Shown here piece by piece: positions 50,823-59,549 of a stretch of 64,000 nt of DNA. The notes beneath the pieces were generated by a model, which saw nothing but the letters and a program-made list of their open reading frames with translations, ran no database searches and was not told the DNA's origin. The stretch's first letter is position 1. The number at the start of each line of letters is the position of its first letter. Source of the stretch: Lacisediminihabitans changchengi. Lineage in GTDB: Bacteria; Actinomycetota; Actinomycetes; Actinomycetales; Microbacteriaceae. A program made the position numbers and the translations under genes. The stretch spans positions 310,001 to 374,000 of the forward strand of contig NZ_JAEPES010000001.1 in NCBI RefSeq assembly GCF_016634425.1. Reading direction: 5' to 3'.

Positions 50823-51368
50823 ATGACCGACCTCACCGGGATCGTCCTCGCCGCGGGAGCCGGCCGCCGCATGGGCGCGCCGAAGTCCCTGATGCGCACC
50901 GTCAGCGGGGATCCGTGGAGCGCACGCGCCGTCGACTTCCTCCGAGAATCCGGCTGCGATCGGTTCATCGTCGTCCTCGGAGCGGAGGTCGAACGGTCGA
51001 GCGCACTCGCCCCGGTCGACGCCGAGATCGTGGTCGCCGAGCACTGGGAGCAGGGGATGTCCGCCTCCCTCCGCGCGGGAATCCTCGCGGCGAGCGGGGC
51101 CGCAGCCCTCATCACGCTGGTGGACCTGCCGGAGCTGCCGTCATCCGTCGGGCAGCGGGTGGTCGGCGATACGTTCTCCGGCAGCACGCTGCGGCGTGCG
51201 GTGTTTTTGGGGCGGCCCGGGCATCCGGTGCTCGTCGGTGCTGAACACTGGCAGCCGCTCATCGCAACCCTCGACGGCGATCGCGGCGCGCAGAGCTACC
51301 TGAAGGCCAACGACGCGCTCGAGATCGAGTGCGGCGACCTCTCCGACGGCCGCGACATCGACACCTGA
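50823..51368 (+). CDS. MocA-like nucleotidyltransferase
   Basis: 181 residues, MobA/MocA fold: LAAGAGRRMGAPKSLMR (nucleotide-binding loop), EHWEQGMSASLRAGI, TLVDLPELP, FLGRPGHPVLVG. Transfers CMP to molybdopterin to make the cytosine dinucleotide cofactor used by xanthine-dehydrogenase-family enzymes. Its setting beside uricase genes supports this. Confidence 0.86.
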   Translation: MTDLTGIVLAAGAGRRMGAPKSLMRTVSGDPWSARAVDFLRESGCDRFIVVLGAEVERSSALAPVDAEIVVAEHWEQGMSASLRAGILAASGAAALITLVDLPELPSSVGQRVVGDTFSGSTLRRAVFLGRPGHPVLVGAEHWQPLIATLDGDRGAQSYLKANDALEIECGDLSDGRDIDT

Positions 51369-51404
51369 CGCCGGGGGCGGCGTCGATGCGCGTCCGGCGA
51401 AGTT

Positions 51405-52121
51405 CTACCCGATGGTCGCGACCACCACGCCATCGGTGCCGTCGCTGACCTGCCAGACGTTGCCTCGTCCGCGAACGAGCAACTCGCCGTCGCCCACCAC
51501 GAGCACTGTCGACTCGTCGATCGCGATGCCGCCCTGCACGAGCCCCGCCTCGGTGGCAGCGATCAATCGAGTGAGCGTCCCCCACTGGGCGGCGTGCACG
51601 TCGATGGCGAGATCGACGAAACCGAGCCCCTGCGCGATGGTGACCTCGTCGAGTTGCTCCGAGAAGTCCTCGTCGCAGATCGGAACTCCGCCAAGTCGCC
51701 ATCCGCCGATGATCGCGGTGTCGGCCGCGATCGCCGCGCCCGCGGAGAAGCCGAGGTACGGGAGTCCGTCGGCCACAAGGAGGCGCAGTTCGTCCATGCG
51801 GGGTTCGAAGGCCGCAAGATAGGCCGGCGTGAGACCACCGGCGACGAAGATTCCGTCGATGTCGGTGAGCGCGCTGGAGGGCAGCGTCTGACCGAGCCGG
51901 ACGAATTCGACGACGGGATCACAGGGCGCGACTCTCGCGAGCGCTGCCAGGTATTGCGCCTGGTGGTCGATGCTCGCCTCATCGCCGACGAAGACCAGGG
52001 CGAAGCGGGGCACGAGGCGTTCGGAGCGTTCCGCCCGCTCGGCCGCCTCTAACAGGAAGCCGCCGAAGATCTCGGTCTCGTGTTCGACGGACCAGCCGCC
52101 CCCGACCAGGTGGATGCTCAT
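51405..52121 (-). CDS. Peptidase S51 / type 1 glutamine-amidotransferase-like protein
   Basis: 238 residues with the S51 nucleophile elbow YLGFSAGAAIAADTAI and the FVAGGLTPAYLAAF loop. Peptidase E cleaves Asp-X dipeptides; some members are cyanophycinases, which release dipeptides for nitrogen use and would suit a nitrogen-catabolic region. ATG at 52121. Confidence 0.8.
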   Translation of the reverse strand: MSIHLVGGGWSVEHETEIFGGFLLEAAERAERSERLVPRFALVFVGDEASIDHQAQYLAALARVAPCDPVVEFVRLGQTLPSSALTDIDGIFVAGGLTPAYLAAFEPRMDELRLLVADGLPYLGFSAGAAIAADTAIIGGWRLGGVPICDEDFSEQLDEVTIAQGLGFVDLAIDVHAAQWGTLTRLIAATEAGLVQGGIAIDESTVLVVGDGELLVRGRGNVWQVSDGTDGVVVATIG

Positions 52122-52140
52122 GCGATCACGGTAGCGCGAA

Positions 52141-52190
52141 CCGCTGGTTGAGTAGCGCACGCCGTCTACGGCGTACGCGTATCGAAACCC
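52141..52190. repeat. Family-A unit flanking the GIY-YIG remnant (left)
   Basis: CTGGTTGAGTAGCGC, self-complementary ACGCCGTCTACGGCGT, ACGCGTATCGAAACCC. It is the inverted partner of the unit at 52409-52470. Confidence 0.93.
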
Positions 52191-52400
52191 GACGAACTAC
52201 CACGCGGCCGACGCTTGACACTCAGGCCGGGAAGGGAATCCAGATTTCGAGCAATCAACGCCTCTCGCTTCTTGCGGCTCCACCCTTGGATCTGCTTTTC
52301 GCGCTGATACGCCTCGTCGATGCGCTCGCATTCTTCGGCGAACACGAGTTCGGCCGGAAGCCGCTTTCGTGTGTAGGCGGCGCCCATTCCGTCGCGTACT
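52166..52400 (-). pseudogene. 5'-truncated GIY-YIG nuclease remnant inside inverted family-A repeats
   Basis: An open frame on the minus strand reads GMGAAYTRKRLPAELVFAEE, then RIDEAYQREKQIQGWSRKK, EALIARNLDSLPGLSVKRR, the C-terminal two thirds of a small GIY-YIG endonuclease. The N-terminal GIY-YIG motif and catalytic Arg helix are missing; the coding sequence instead runs back into a family-A repeat (52409-52470). Downstream it runs into the other unit and stops there (GFDTRTP-stop). Hence inactive, but the gene remnant is precisely enclosed by inverted copies of the repeat. Confidence 0.8.
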
Positions 52401-52408
52401 GCTGCGGG

Positions 52409-52470
52409 GGGTCTCGATACGCGTCCTCCCGCGGACGCTCGGGCGCTACTCGACCAGCGGGAACGCCGTG
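52409..52470. repeat. Family-A unit flanking the GIY-YIG remnant (right)
   Basis: GTCTCGATACGCGTCCTCCCGC...GGGCGCTACTCGACCAGCGG, inverted with respect to the unit at 52141-52190. The RpiR gene ends directly after it. Confidence 0.92.
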
Positions 52471-52472
52471 GA

Positions 52473-53276
52473 CTACTCGAGCTCGTGCAGGGAATCGTAG
52501 GCGGCGCCGATCGCGGCGAGCCGGGCGCGGCCGCGCGCCGGGTCGGCCGCGAGCACCGCCGAGGCGAGTAGGCCAATGATGCTTGCGACCGCAGCGTAAC
52601 TGTCGAAGGATGTCACGCTGCCGACGGCGATCTCGACGATCTCGTCGACGCGGCTGGCGTACCCGCGTCCCGTGGCATCCGTCAGCAGCACGACCCGCGC
52701 CGGCGACGCCGCGAGACCCGTGACCAGGGCACCGAACTCCCGAGGGCGCCGCGGAAATCCGACCAGCACCGCGACATCCCGAGCGTCGAGGGAGGCGATC
52801 TCCTCGCCGATCGACTGGCCGGGCTGCGGGGCGACGGCTACCGCATCCCGCGCCTGGGTGAGCTGTTGGCGCAGGTGTAGCGCCATCGGATAGCTGGTGC
52901 GGAACCCGATCACGACCACCCGCCTGGCCTCGGCGATCAGCCCGGCGGCGGCGGCCAGGTCGAGCCCGCTGACCGCCATCCGCAGATTCGAGATCTCCCG
53001 GTCGAGGTGCGCGCCGAAGTCGGACGGATGCTCACTCACCCGGGGCGCGCCGCGCAGCGTGCGCACATGGTCACGCAGCTCCTCCGCCGAGTCGAAGCCG
53101 AGGCGGCGATACAGCCGGGACACGGTCGCCTTCGATACCCCGCTGAGGCCCGCGACCTCCGTGGCGTTGTACACCGCGAGGTCATCGAGGTGGGCGTGCA
53201 TGAAGTCAGCGGCTCGCCGTTCTTGGGGGGTCAGCGCCGGATACTGCTCCCGGATCCGCTCCAGAATCGTCTTCAT
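52473..53276 (-). CDS. RpiR-family transcriptional regulator (HTH-SIS)
   Basis: 267 residues: an N-terminal HTH (LTPQERRAADFMHAHL, TEVAGLSGVSKATVSRLYRRL) and a C-terminal SIS domain (VVVIGFRTSYPMALHLRQQL, DVAVLVGFPRRPREF, VVLLTDATGR). RpiR proteins regulate allantoin and sugar-phosphate pathways. It is coupled by ATGA to allantoate amidohydrolase, so it is the likely ureide regulator. Its last residues HELE and TAG sit next to a family-A repeat. Confidence 0.9.
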   Translation of the reverse strand: MKTILERIREQYPALTPQERRAADFMHAHLDDLAVYNATEVAGLSGVSKATVSRLYRRLGFDSAEELRDHVRTLRGAPRVSEHPSDFGAHLDREISNLRMAVSGLDLAAAAGLIAEARRVVVIGFRTSYPMALHLRQQLTQARDAVAVAPQPGQSIGEEIASLDARDVAVLVGFPRRPREFGALVTGLAASPARVVLLTDATGRGYASRVDEIVEIAVGSVTSFDSYAAVASIIGLLASAVLAADPARGRARLAAIGAAYDSLHELE

Positions 53277-54511
53277 GAGTGCCGCGCGGCCGTGGCGAGC
53301 ACCGCCGCGTGCAGCGCGTCGACGGCGAGCGCGACATCCTCGACCAGCACCGACTCGTCGGCGTGATGGCTGATGCCGCCGCGGCAGCGCACGAACAGCA
53401 TGGCGACGTCGGTGATCGCCGCGACCGCCATCGCGTCGTGGCCGGCGATGCTGAACAGCTCTAGCGGATGCTCGTCCCCGGTCGCGATGATGCCAGCACG
53501 GATGTCGTCCCGCAGTTCGGTCGCGCAGTGCACCGCCGGGGCGCTGTGCGTCTCGGTCACCTCGAGGGTGAGCCCGCGGGCATCCGCTATCCGTTCCAGA
53601 TCGGTCAGGATCAGCGCCCAGGTGGCGTCGCGCCCCTCGGCGGACTCGTCGCGCAGGTCGAGGCTGAACTCGGCGAGGCCGGGGATCACGTTGACCGCGT
53701 CCGGCTCCACGCGGATATGCCCGACGGTGGCCGGGCTGCCGTTCGCGCGGGCGATGCGCTCGATCGCGACGATGGCTTCGCTTGCACCGAGCAGCGCGTC
53801 GTGGCGCAGCTCCCAGGGCGTCGCGCAATGCCGCGCCTCGCCGACGAGGGTGATCGAGAGGCGGCGAGCGGCGGCGATCGAGGTGACGACGCCGAGCGCA
53901 CGCCCGGCGCTCTCGAGCCGAGGTCCCTGCTCGATGTGCGCCTCGAGGTAGCCGACCAGGGTGGCGGGATCGCGGGCCGCGTCGGCGATGCGGGACGGAT
54001 CCAGGCCGAACCCGATGGCGGCATCCCAGAGCGTCTCGCCGGTGTGGTCGGTGAGTTCGGTCCACTCCGGATTCCACTGTCCGGCGAGCGCGCGCGAGCC
54101 GAGCAGCGTGGTGCCGAAGCGCGTTCCCTCCTCGTCACCGAAGGCGACGACCTCCACCGCGAACGGCAGCTCCCCCGCGGTCAGCCGACCGACGACAGCG
54201 ATCGCCGACAGCACACCGAGGATGCCGTCGTACCGCCCCGCGCCGGGAACCGTGTCCAAGTGCGATGCGACGAGCAGCGCGGGAAGGCCGGGGACTCTGC
54301 CCTCGAGACGTCCGCACTGGTTGCCGGCGGCATCCTGCCAGGTGTCCATGCCGACCTCGCGCATCCAGCCGTCGGCGAGAGCGTTGACTCGGGCGTGCTC
54401 GGGCGAGAGATAGACCCGCTCGATGCCGTCGGGGAGGGAGGTGTAGGCCGCGAGCTCGTCGCAGCGGTCCATGATGACGTTGGCGTCGCGCCGATCAAAC
54501 AGCTCAGTCAT
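53273..54511 (-). CDS. allC: Allantoate amidohydrolase
   Basis: M20-type binuclear metallohydrolase of 412 residues converting allantoate to ureidoglycine, CO2 and ammonia. Metal ligands in ASHLDTVPGAGRYDGILGV and FGDEEGTRFGTTLLGS, YLEAHIEQGPRLE, and C-terminal GISHHADESV. N-carbamoyl-amino-acid hydrolases look similar, but the ureide context decides. The first 8 bases overlap the aminotransferase gene end. Confidence 0.92.
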   Translation of the reverse strand: MTELFDRRDANVIMDRCDELAAYTSLPDGIERVYLSPEHARVNALADGWMREVGMDTWQDAAGNQCGRLEGRVPGLPALLVASHLDTVPGAGRYDGILGVLSAIAVVGRLTAGELPFAVEVVAFGDEEGTRFGTTLLGSRALAGQWNPEWTELTDHTGETLWDAAIGFGLDPSRIADAARDPATLVGYLEAHIEQGPRLESAGRALGVVTSIAAARRLSITLVGEARHCATPWELRHDALLGASEAIVAIERIARANGSPATVGHIRVEPDAVNVIPGLAEFSLDLRDESAEGRDATWALILTDLERIADARGLTLEVTETHSAPAVHCATELRDDIRAGIIATGDEHPLELFSIAGHDAMAVAAITDVAMLFVRCRGGISHHADESVLVEDVALAVDALHAAVLATAARHS

Positions 54512-55733
54512 TGTAGAAATCCAGAGCCGCGCCGACTCCCGATCCCGCGGTCAGCGAGAAGCCGCGACGCCTCAGCACCTGCTCCAACGCCGCGAGGGTG
54601 GTGAGCACGGTGTCCCGTCTGGCGTTGTAACCCATGGTGCCGATGCGCCAGACTCGGCCGTGAAGCGGACCGAACGACGTGCCAATCTCGATGCCGAAGT
54701 CCTGCAGCAGGGCGGCACGAACCCCGTCGCCGTCGATGCCGGCCGGGATCTCGACACCGACGACGTTGTTCATGCGCACCGACTGGTCACCGAACAGCTC
54801 GAGTCCCATCGCGCTGAGCCCGGTGACCATCGCGGTGCCGTGCAGGCGGTGCCGCTCGACGGCGTTGTCCATCCCCTCCTGCACCAGCAGGCGCGCGCAC
54901 TCGCGGGCGGCGTAGAGCATGCTGGTCGCCTCGGTGTGGTGGTTGAGGCGTTTCGGGCCCCAGTAGTCGAGGATCTGACTGAGGTCGAAATAGTTCGAGC
55001 GGATCGGGCTTGCGCTGACGGCATCCCCCTCCGAACGGATGCCGGCCTCCACCGATTTGCGGGAGTTCACGAGTTCCACGGCCTTTGCGGAGAGGCTGAT
55101 CGGCGCGCTGCCGGACGGCCCGGCCAGGCACTTCTGCAGGCCCGCGGTCGCGACATCCACACCCCAGGCGTCGAGCTCGAAGGCGTTTCCGGCGAGAGAG
55201 GCGGTGACATCCGTGTACAGGATGACCCCGTTCCGCTCGCAGATCGCCCCGAGTTCGTCGAGCGGCTGCGCGAGGGTCGTCGAGGTGTCGCCGTGCACGA
55301 TCGCGAGGATCTTCGGACGGATTCCGGTGATCGCGGCCTCGACCTCGGCCGGGGTGAAGACGGTCCCCCACTCGCGCTCGATCACGTGCACGTCGGCGCC
55401 GCAGCGCTCCGCGATCTCGCGCAGCAGGTGGCCGAACCGTCCGAAGATCGGCACGAGCACGCGGTCGCCCGGCTCGATCATCGAGACCAGCGCGGCCTCG
55501 ATGCCGGCGCGGCTGGTGCCGTCGATCAGCAGGGTCGCCTCGTTGTCGGTGCGGAAGACGGCGCGGTAGAGCGCCATCGTCTCGTTCATGTACGCGGTCA
55601 TCGCCGGGTCGTACTGTCCGACCAGCTGCGCGGACATCGCACGGAGCACGCGCGGGTCGGCATTGATCGGACCCGGCCCCATCAGCAGCCGTTGCGGTGG
55701 GTTGATCGGGGCGCTCTGAGTCAGTTGTTCCAC
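54504..55733 (-). CDS. Ureidoglycine-glyoxylate aminotransferase-like (PucG type)
   Basis: Class V PLP aminotransferase of 409 residues of the alanine-glyoxylate/PucG group. Lysine in VATAGLQKCLAGPSGSAP forms the Schiff base; LLMGPGPINADPRVLRAM is the family N-terminus. Upstream of allC in one operon, it would use ureidoglycine as amino donor to glyoxylate, making oxalurate and glycine. Alanine-glyoxylate transaminase is the alternative. GTG start at 55733. Confidence 0.86.
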   Translation of the reverse strand: MEQLTQSAPINPPQRLLMGPGPINADPRVLRAMSAQLVGQYDPAMTAYMNETMALYRAVFRTDNEATLLIDGTSRAGIEAALVSMIEPGDRVLVPIFGRFGHLLREIAERCGADVHVIEREWGTVFTPAEVEAAITGIRPKILAIVHGDTSTTLAQPLDELGAICERNGVILYTDVTASLAGNAFELDAWGVDVATAGLQKCLAGPSGSAPISLSAKAVELVNSRKSVEAGIRSEGDAVSASPIRSNYFDLSQILDYWGPKRLNHHTEATSMLYAARECARLLVQEGMDNAVERHRLHGTAMVTGLSAMGLELFGDQSVRMNNVVGVEIPAGIDGDGVRAALLQDFGIEIGTSFGPLHGRVWRIGTMGYNARRDTVLTTLAALEQVLRRRGFSLTAGSGVGAALDFYND

Positions 55734-55789
55734 GAGGGCAGTCTACGGAACAGGTGTTTCATGCGGGTTAATACTCAACCAACGAAATT

Positions 55790-55903
55790 CCGCTGGTCGA
55801 GTAGCGCCCGAGGAAGGAGGACGCGTATCGAGGCCCACCGCCCGAAGGGGTTTCGATACGGCTGCTCGCGCGGGCGCTCGCGGCCTACTCAACCAACGGG
55901 GCC
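55790..55903. repeat. Family-A REP-like inverted pair
   Basis: CGCTGGTCGAGTAGCGCCC...ACGCGTATCGAGG, an 11-base gap, then GGTTTCGATACGGCTGCTCGC...GGCCTACTCAACCAACGG. A further ACTCAACCAACG half-copy is at 55773. It gives the amidase gene its stop codon (PLVE-stop). Confidence 0.92.
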
Positions 55904-57429
55904 ATCAGCGCAGCACCCAGGGCGATCAGCGCCAGGTCGCTGTACCGCGGGCCGACCAGGCACAGGCCGACGGGGGCGGCGGCCGTGGTCTCCACCGGCA
56001 CCGTCATCAGCGGAACGCTCAGCGCCGGCCGACCGGTAATCCCGGCGATGCAGGTCAGCCGCAGCGTGCTGCCCCGGATCGCCTCCAGCTCGGCACCCTC
56101 CGCCGTGGTCGACGGCGCGGCCGACGACGCGGAGGGCAGCAGCAGAATCCGGTCACCGAGCACCCGATCGAGGTGCGCTCGGGCGCCGTCGAAGGCGGAT
56201 GCTCCGGCGAGCGCCTGTCCCTCGGTGATCCCTTTCGCCACGGCGAACCGCGCGGCGATGTCCGAACCGAGCGCGCCGGGATGGGCGTCCACCCAGGCGC
56301 CGTCCGACATCCAGGCTTCGGCTGCCTGCGTCACGCGGAACGCCTCGACCAATTCGTCCGGGTCGCCGAGATCAACCGAGGTGACGGAGAGGCCGGCGAC
56401 GGCGGACGCGAAGGCGGCCTGCACCTCCGGCGTCGCCAGCGCGACCAGAGACGGGTCGACGACGAACGAGGGTTCGAGGGAACGCTGCGCCGCGGCATCC
56501 ACCGAGACCGAGGCCGCCAGCTCCAACGTCGCGGCATCGCGGGTGAGCCAGCCGACGGTGTCGAAGGAGGGCGCGAGCGGCAGCATCCCGGCACGGCTCA
56601 CGGCGCCATGGGTGGTGCGCAGCCCCCAGAGCCCCTGGTACGACGCGGGCACCCGAATCGATCCACCGGTGTCGGTGCCGAGGCCGATCGACGCCTGCCC
56701 GAGGGCGACCGCGGATGCCGGACCACTCGACGAACCACCGGGAATCGCCCCCGGCACCGCCCCATTCGGCGGGGTGCCGTAGTGCGCGTTGCGGCCGGCG
56801 ATGCTGTACGCGAACTCGTCCGTCTGGGCGATGCCCTGCACGCTGGCGCCTGCCGCAAGCAGTTCAGCGACCACGGTGGCGTTGTCTCCGGCCGGCGCGC
56901 GCGCGGCGAGAAACGCCGGCACTCCAGCCCCGGTGGCGAACCCCGCGACGGCGAACAGATCCTTCACCGCTACCGTCTGCCCGACCAGCGGTCCGGATGC
57001 CGCCCCCGCGACGAGCGGGCTGCCCACGACCCGCCAGACGGCGGCCGCGATCGCCGCCGCTGGCTGACTCACGTGCGCGGCCTCGATCACCCACGACCCG
57101 TCTGTCGTGCGGCACCAGACCTGCGTCTGCTGACCACGTCCGCCGGTCGACGGGAGGGTCTGCGCGATGACGACGGCCGTGTCATCCGTGATCCGGCGCA
57201 CGTGAACGTCGCCGATGGTGCGCGCGGGCGCTCCCCCGCGACCGCGACGGAAGGCGCTGATCGCGTCATGTCCAACCAAGATGCCGCCGGCATCCGCCCG
57301 GAGCGTCTGCGGGCCGGGGGCGAAAAACCCATCGAGTGCGACGAGGTCGTTCGCCATGAGCGCTCGCTCGTAGCCCCAGAACGCGTCGAGCAAACCGGCG
57401 GGCGCCATGTCGTACGTTTCTTCAGGCAA
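55885..57429 (-). CDS. Amidase with N-terminal AtzH/HpxZ-like (DUF3225) domain
   Basis: 514 residues. Residues 1-125 form an SnoaL-like DUF3225 domain (LLDAFWGYERALMANDLVAL, GILVGHDAISAFRRGR); the rest is an amidase-signature enzyme with Ser-cisSer-Lys triad in VGQTVAVKDLFAV and AIPGGSSSGPASAVALGQ. In Klebsiella hpxYZ and in cyanuric-acid pathways (AtzE/AtzH) these are separate proteins; here they are fused. Proposed substrate: oxalurate or a related ureido acid. TTG start at 57429 overlaps the acetamidase stop by 8 bases; M8 is an alternative start. Confidence 0.83.
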   Translation of the reverse strand: MPEETYDMAPAGLLDAFWGYERALMANDLVALDGFFAPGPQTLRADAGGILVGHDAISAFRRGRGGAPARTIGDVHVRRITDDTAVVIAQTLPSTGGRGQQTQVWCRTTDGSWVIEAAHVSQPAAAIAAAVWRVVGSPLVAGAASGPLVGQTVAVKDLFAVAGFATGAGVPAFLAARAPAGDNATVVAELLAAGASVQGIAQTDEFAYSIAGRNAHYGTPPNGAVPGAIPGGSSSGPASAVALGQASIGLGTDTGGSIRVPASYQGLWGLRTTHGAVSRAGMLPLAPSFDTVGWLTRDAATLELAASVSVDAAAQRSLEPSFVVDPSLVALATPEVQAAFASAVAGLSVTSVDLGDPDELVEAFRVTQAAEAWMSDGAWVDAHPGALGSDIAARFAVAKGITEGQALAGASAFDGARAHLDRVLGDRILLLPSASSAAPSTTAEGAELEAIRGSTLRLTCIAGITGRPALSVPLMTVPVETTAAAPVGLCLVGPRYSDLALIALGAALMAPLVE

Positions 57430-58480
57430 AGTCGGCCTTCCTTAGTCGAGCATGAACACCGGTGACGATGTCGACCACCTGGGAGATGTTGAAGTCGGTC
57501 GCGGCGCTGAGGTAGGCGTAGGCGTGAGCCGCATCCATCCCGAACCGCGCCTGAAGCAGAGCGATGGCTGCGCGGACGCAGCGCCGCACCGCCTCGTCGA
57601 GGTCCTCGCTCATGCCCGTCGGGATAAGGAACTCGGTCGTCTCGGCGAGCGGTCCGACCAGTTCCCCGAAAGCGGCAACGGCGGAAGCCTGCGGGATCAC
57701 CTCGAAGCGCAGCGTCGCCCGCAGCGATGCCTCCATCGCGGTCAACGCGACCTCACCATCGCCCTGAGCGAAGTGCGGGTCACCGACATAGGCGAGCGCG
57801 TCCGGCACCTGAACGGGCAGGTACAGGGTGCTGCCGACGGTCAGCGGGTTGATGTCGATGTTTCCGCCGTGCGGCCCCGGTGGCACCGAATGCGGCCGCA
57901 CGTCGCCGGGCACCGCCACCCCCATGATTCCGAGAAACGGATGCAGCGGAAAGCGCACCGTGTGCGCACCGTCCAGCACCCGCGGCATGGTGCCGTGCGA
58001 ACCGTCGACGGCGGCGAACACGCTCACCACGTCCCCGTCGACCGGGTAGTCGGCTGGAAGCGCGCCGCGGCCGTGGCGATTCGAGATGACCCCGTACGGC
58101 ACGCGCGGCAGCGTCTCCAGCACGGTGATCGCCAGCAGGTCCCCCGGCTGCGCGCCGGTCACCGCGATCGGTCCGGTGATGACGTGCGGGCCGTCGAGAG
58201 CGGGGTCACGGCGGTAGTCCGAGGCGGCGAGCGCGACGACATCCGCCAGCACCTCATGGGGCAGGACACCGAAGCCGTCGAAAAAGGCGAGCGGATCGCG
58301 ACCCTGGTCTTCGTGGATGCCCTCGTGGCTGATCGTGTCGATCGTCACCTCAGTGCCGCTGGCGACCGTGAGCACCGGGACATCGGCGGCGCACGGCAGC
58401 CGTCCCCAGAGCACCCGTGCGGGATCCGCGGGCAGATAGACGTCCGAACGGATCGGCCCGACACCCGGTTGCAGGATCAT
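57422..58480 (-). CDS. Acetamidase/formamidase (FmdA/AmdA) family
   Basis: 352 residues, beta-rich amidase of the FmdA fold. Conserved segments: SHEGIHEDQGRDPLAFFDGF, GAQPGDLLAITVLE, PHGGNIDINPLTVGSTLYLP, VGDPHFAQGDGEVALTAMEA. It releases ammonia from a small amide; within this ureide operon oxamate or formamide are plausible. ATG at 58480. Followed by the amidase fusion. Confidence 0.87.
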   Translation of the reverse strand: MILQPGVGPIRSDVYLPADPARVLWGRLPCAADVPVLTVASGTEVTIDTISHEGIHEDQGRDPLAFFDGFGVLPHEVLADVVALAASDYRRDPALDGPHVITGPIAVTGAQPGDLLAITVLETLPRVPYGVISNRHGRGALPADYPVDGDVVSVFAAVDGSHGTMPRVLDGAHTVRFPLHPFLGIMGVAVPGDVRPHSVPPGPHGGNIDINPLTVGSTLYLPVQVPDALAYVGDPHFAQGDGEVALTAMEASLRATLRFEVIPQASAVAAFGELVGPLAETTEFLIPTGMSEDLDEAVRRCVRAAIALLQARFGMDAAHAYAYLSAATDFNISQVVDIVTGVHARLRKADFA

Positions 58481-58514
58481 GCGGCCACCATACCCATCGC
58501 GCGTTTCGTGCTGA

Positions 58515-59549
58515 TCACACCGCATACAGCGACACATCGTGCGCCGCGAAACTGAACCACGCGGCACTCCCTGGCACCAGGTCGAGCGCGGCCGCCTGAG
58601 CCGGCGTCAGGTCGGCGAACAGCGCCTCGCTGCGCACCCGGATAACGTCCCCTCGCGGTTCGAGATCGCTCACCTCGATCGGCACGAGGTTCTGTCCCGG
58701 GCGAACGGATGGCTCGGCCGCCAGCACCTCGATCGCCGACGGTCGCACTGCCGCCGCGGCCGCGCGGCCGACCGGCAGGTCGGAGGTCGCGGTCACCACG
58801 CCGACCGCGGTGTCGATGCCCGCCGCGACGCTCCGGCCGAGCAGCAGGTTGAGCCCGGCCAGCTCCGCGGTGAACGGATGCCGCGGCCGCTCCAATACCT
58901 CGCGTGTCGGCCCCTGCTCAACCACGCCGCCGCGCCCCAGCACGATCACGTGATCGGCGAGGGTCAGCGCGTCGAGCACCTCGTGCGTGACGATGATCGC
59001 GGTGCGGCCCCGGAGCACCCGGCGCAGCATCCGGCGCAGCGTCGGCGTGACGGCGATGTCGAGCGCAGCGAGGGGCTCGTCGAGCAGCAGCAGGGCCGGC
59101 TCGGCGGCGAGGGCCCGCGCAATCGCCACGCGTTGTGCCTGCCCGCCGGACAATTCGCCTGGCTTCTTCTGGGCGAGGTCGCTGGCCTCCACCTCGTCGA
59201 GCCATCGCCGGGCCGTCTCGCGAGATGCGGCGCGGAGCTCGCCCGCGCTCCGGGGACCGAAAGCGACGTTCTCGAGCACGGTGAGGTGGGGAAAGAGCAG
59301 CGCCTCCTGGGCGAGCAGCGCGACGCCGCGACGATGGGGTGGCAGCCAGACGCCCGGGCCGAAGAACACAGTGTCATCGAAAGAAGAACTTCCGGAGTCG
59401 GCTTTCAGCAACCCGGCGATCAGAGAGAGCAGGGTTGATTTTCCGGCACCATTCGGCCCGAGCACCGCAACCGTCGTGCCCTCGGGAACCTCGATCGAGA
59501 GGTCGAAGCGGCGCGTGGCGACCGTCGCCTGGAAGGTGAGCCCGGTCAC
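58515..59549 (-). CDS. modC: Molybdate ABC-transporter ATP-binding protein
   Basis: 344 residues: Walker [13 protein letters not shown], signature [15 protein letters not shown], Walker [13 protein letters not shown], and a C-terminal Mop/TOBE region. GTG at 59549 overlaps the modB stop (GTGA). With modA and modB it imports molybdate for the Mo cofactor. Confidence 0.93.
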   Translation of the reverse strand: MTGLTFQATVATRRFDLSIEVPEGTTVAVLGPNGAGKSTLLSLIAGLLKADSGSSSFDDTVFFGPGVWLPPHRRGVALLAQEALLFPHLTVLENVAFGPRSAGELRAASRETARRWLDEVEASDLAQKKPGELSGGQAQRVAIARALAAEPALLLLDEPLAALDIAVTPTLRRMLRRVLRGRTAIIVTHEVLDALTLADHVIVLGRGGVVEQGPTREVLERPRHPFTAELAGLNLLLGRSVAAGIDTAVGVVTATSDLPVGRAAAAAVRPSAIEVLAAEPSVRPGQNLVPIEVSDLEPRGDVIRVRSEALFADLTPAQAAALDLVPGSAAWFSFAAHDVSLYAV

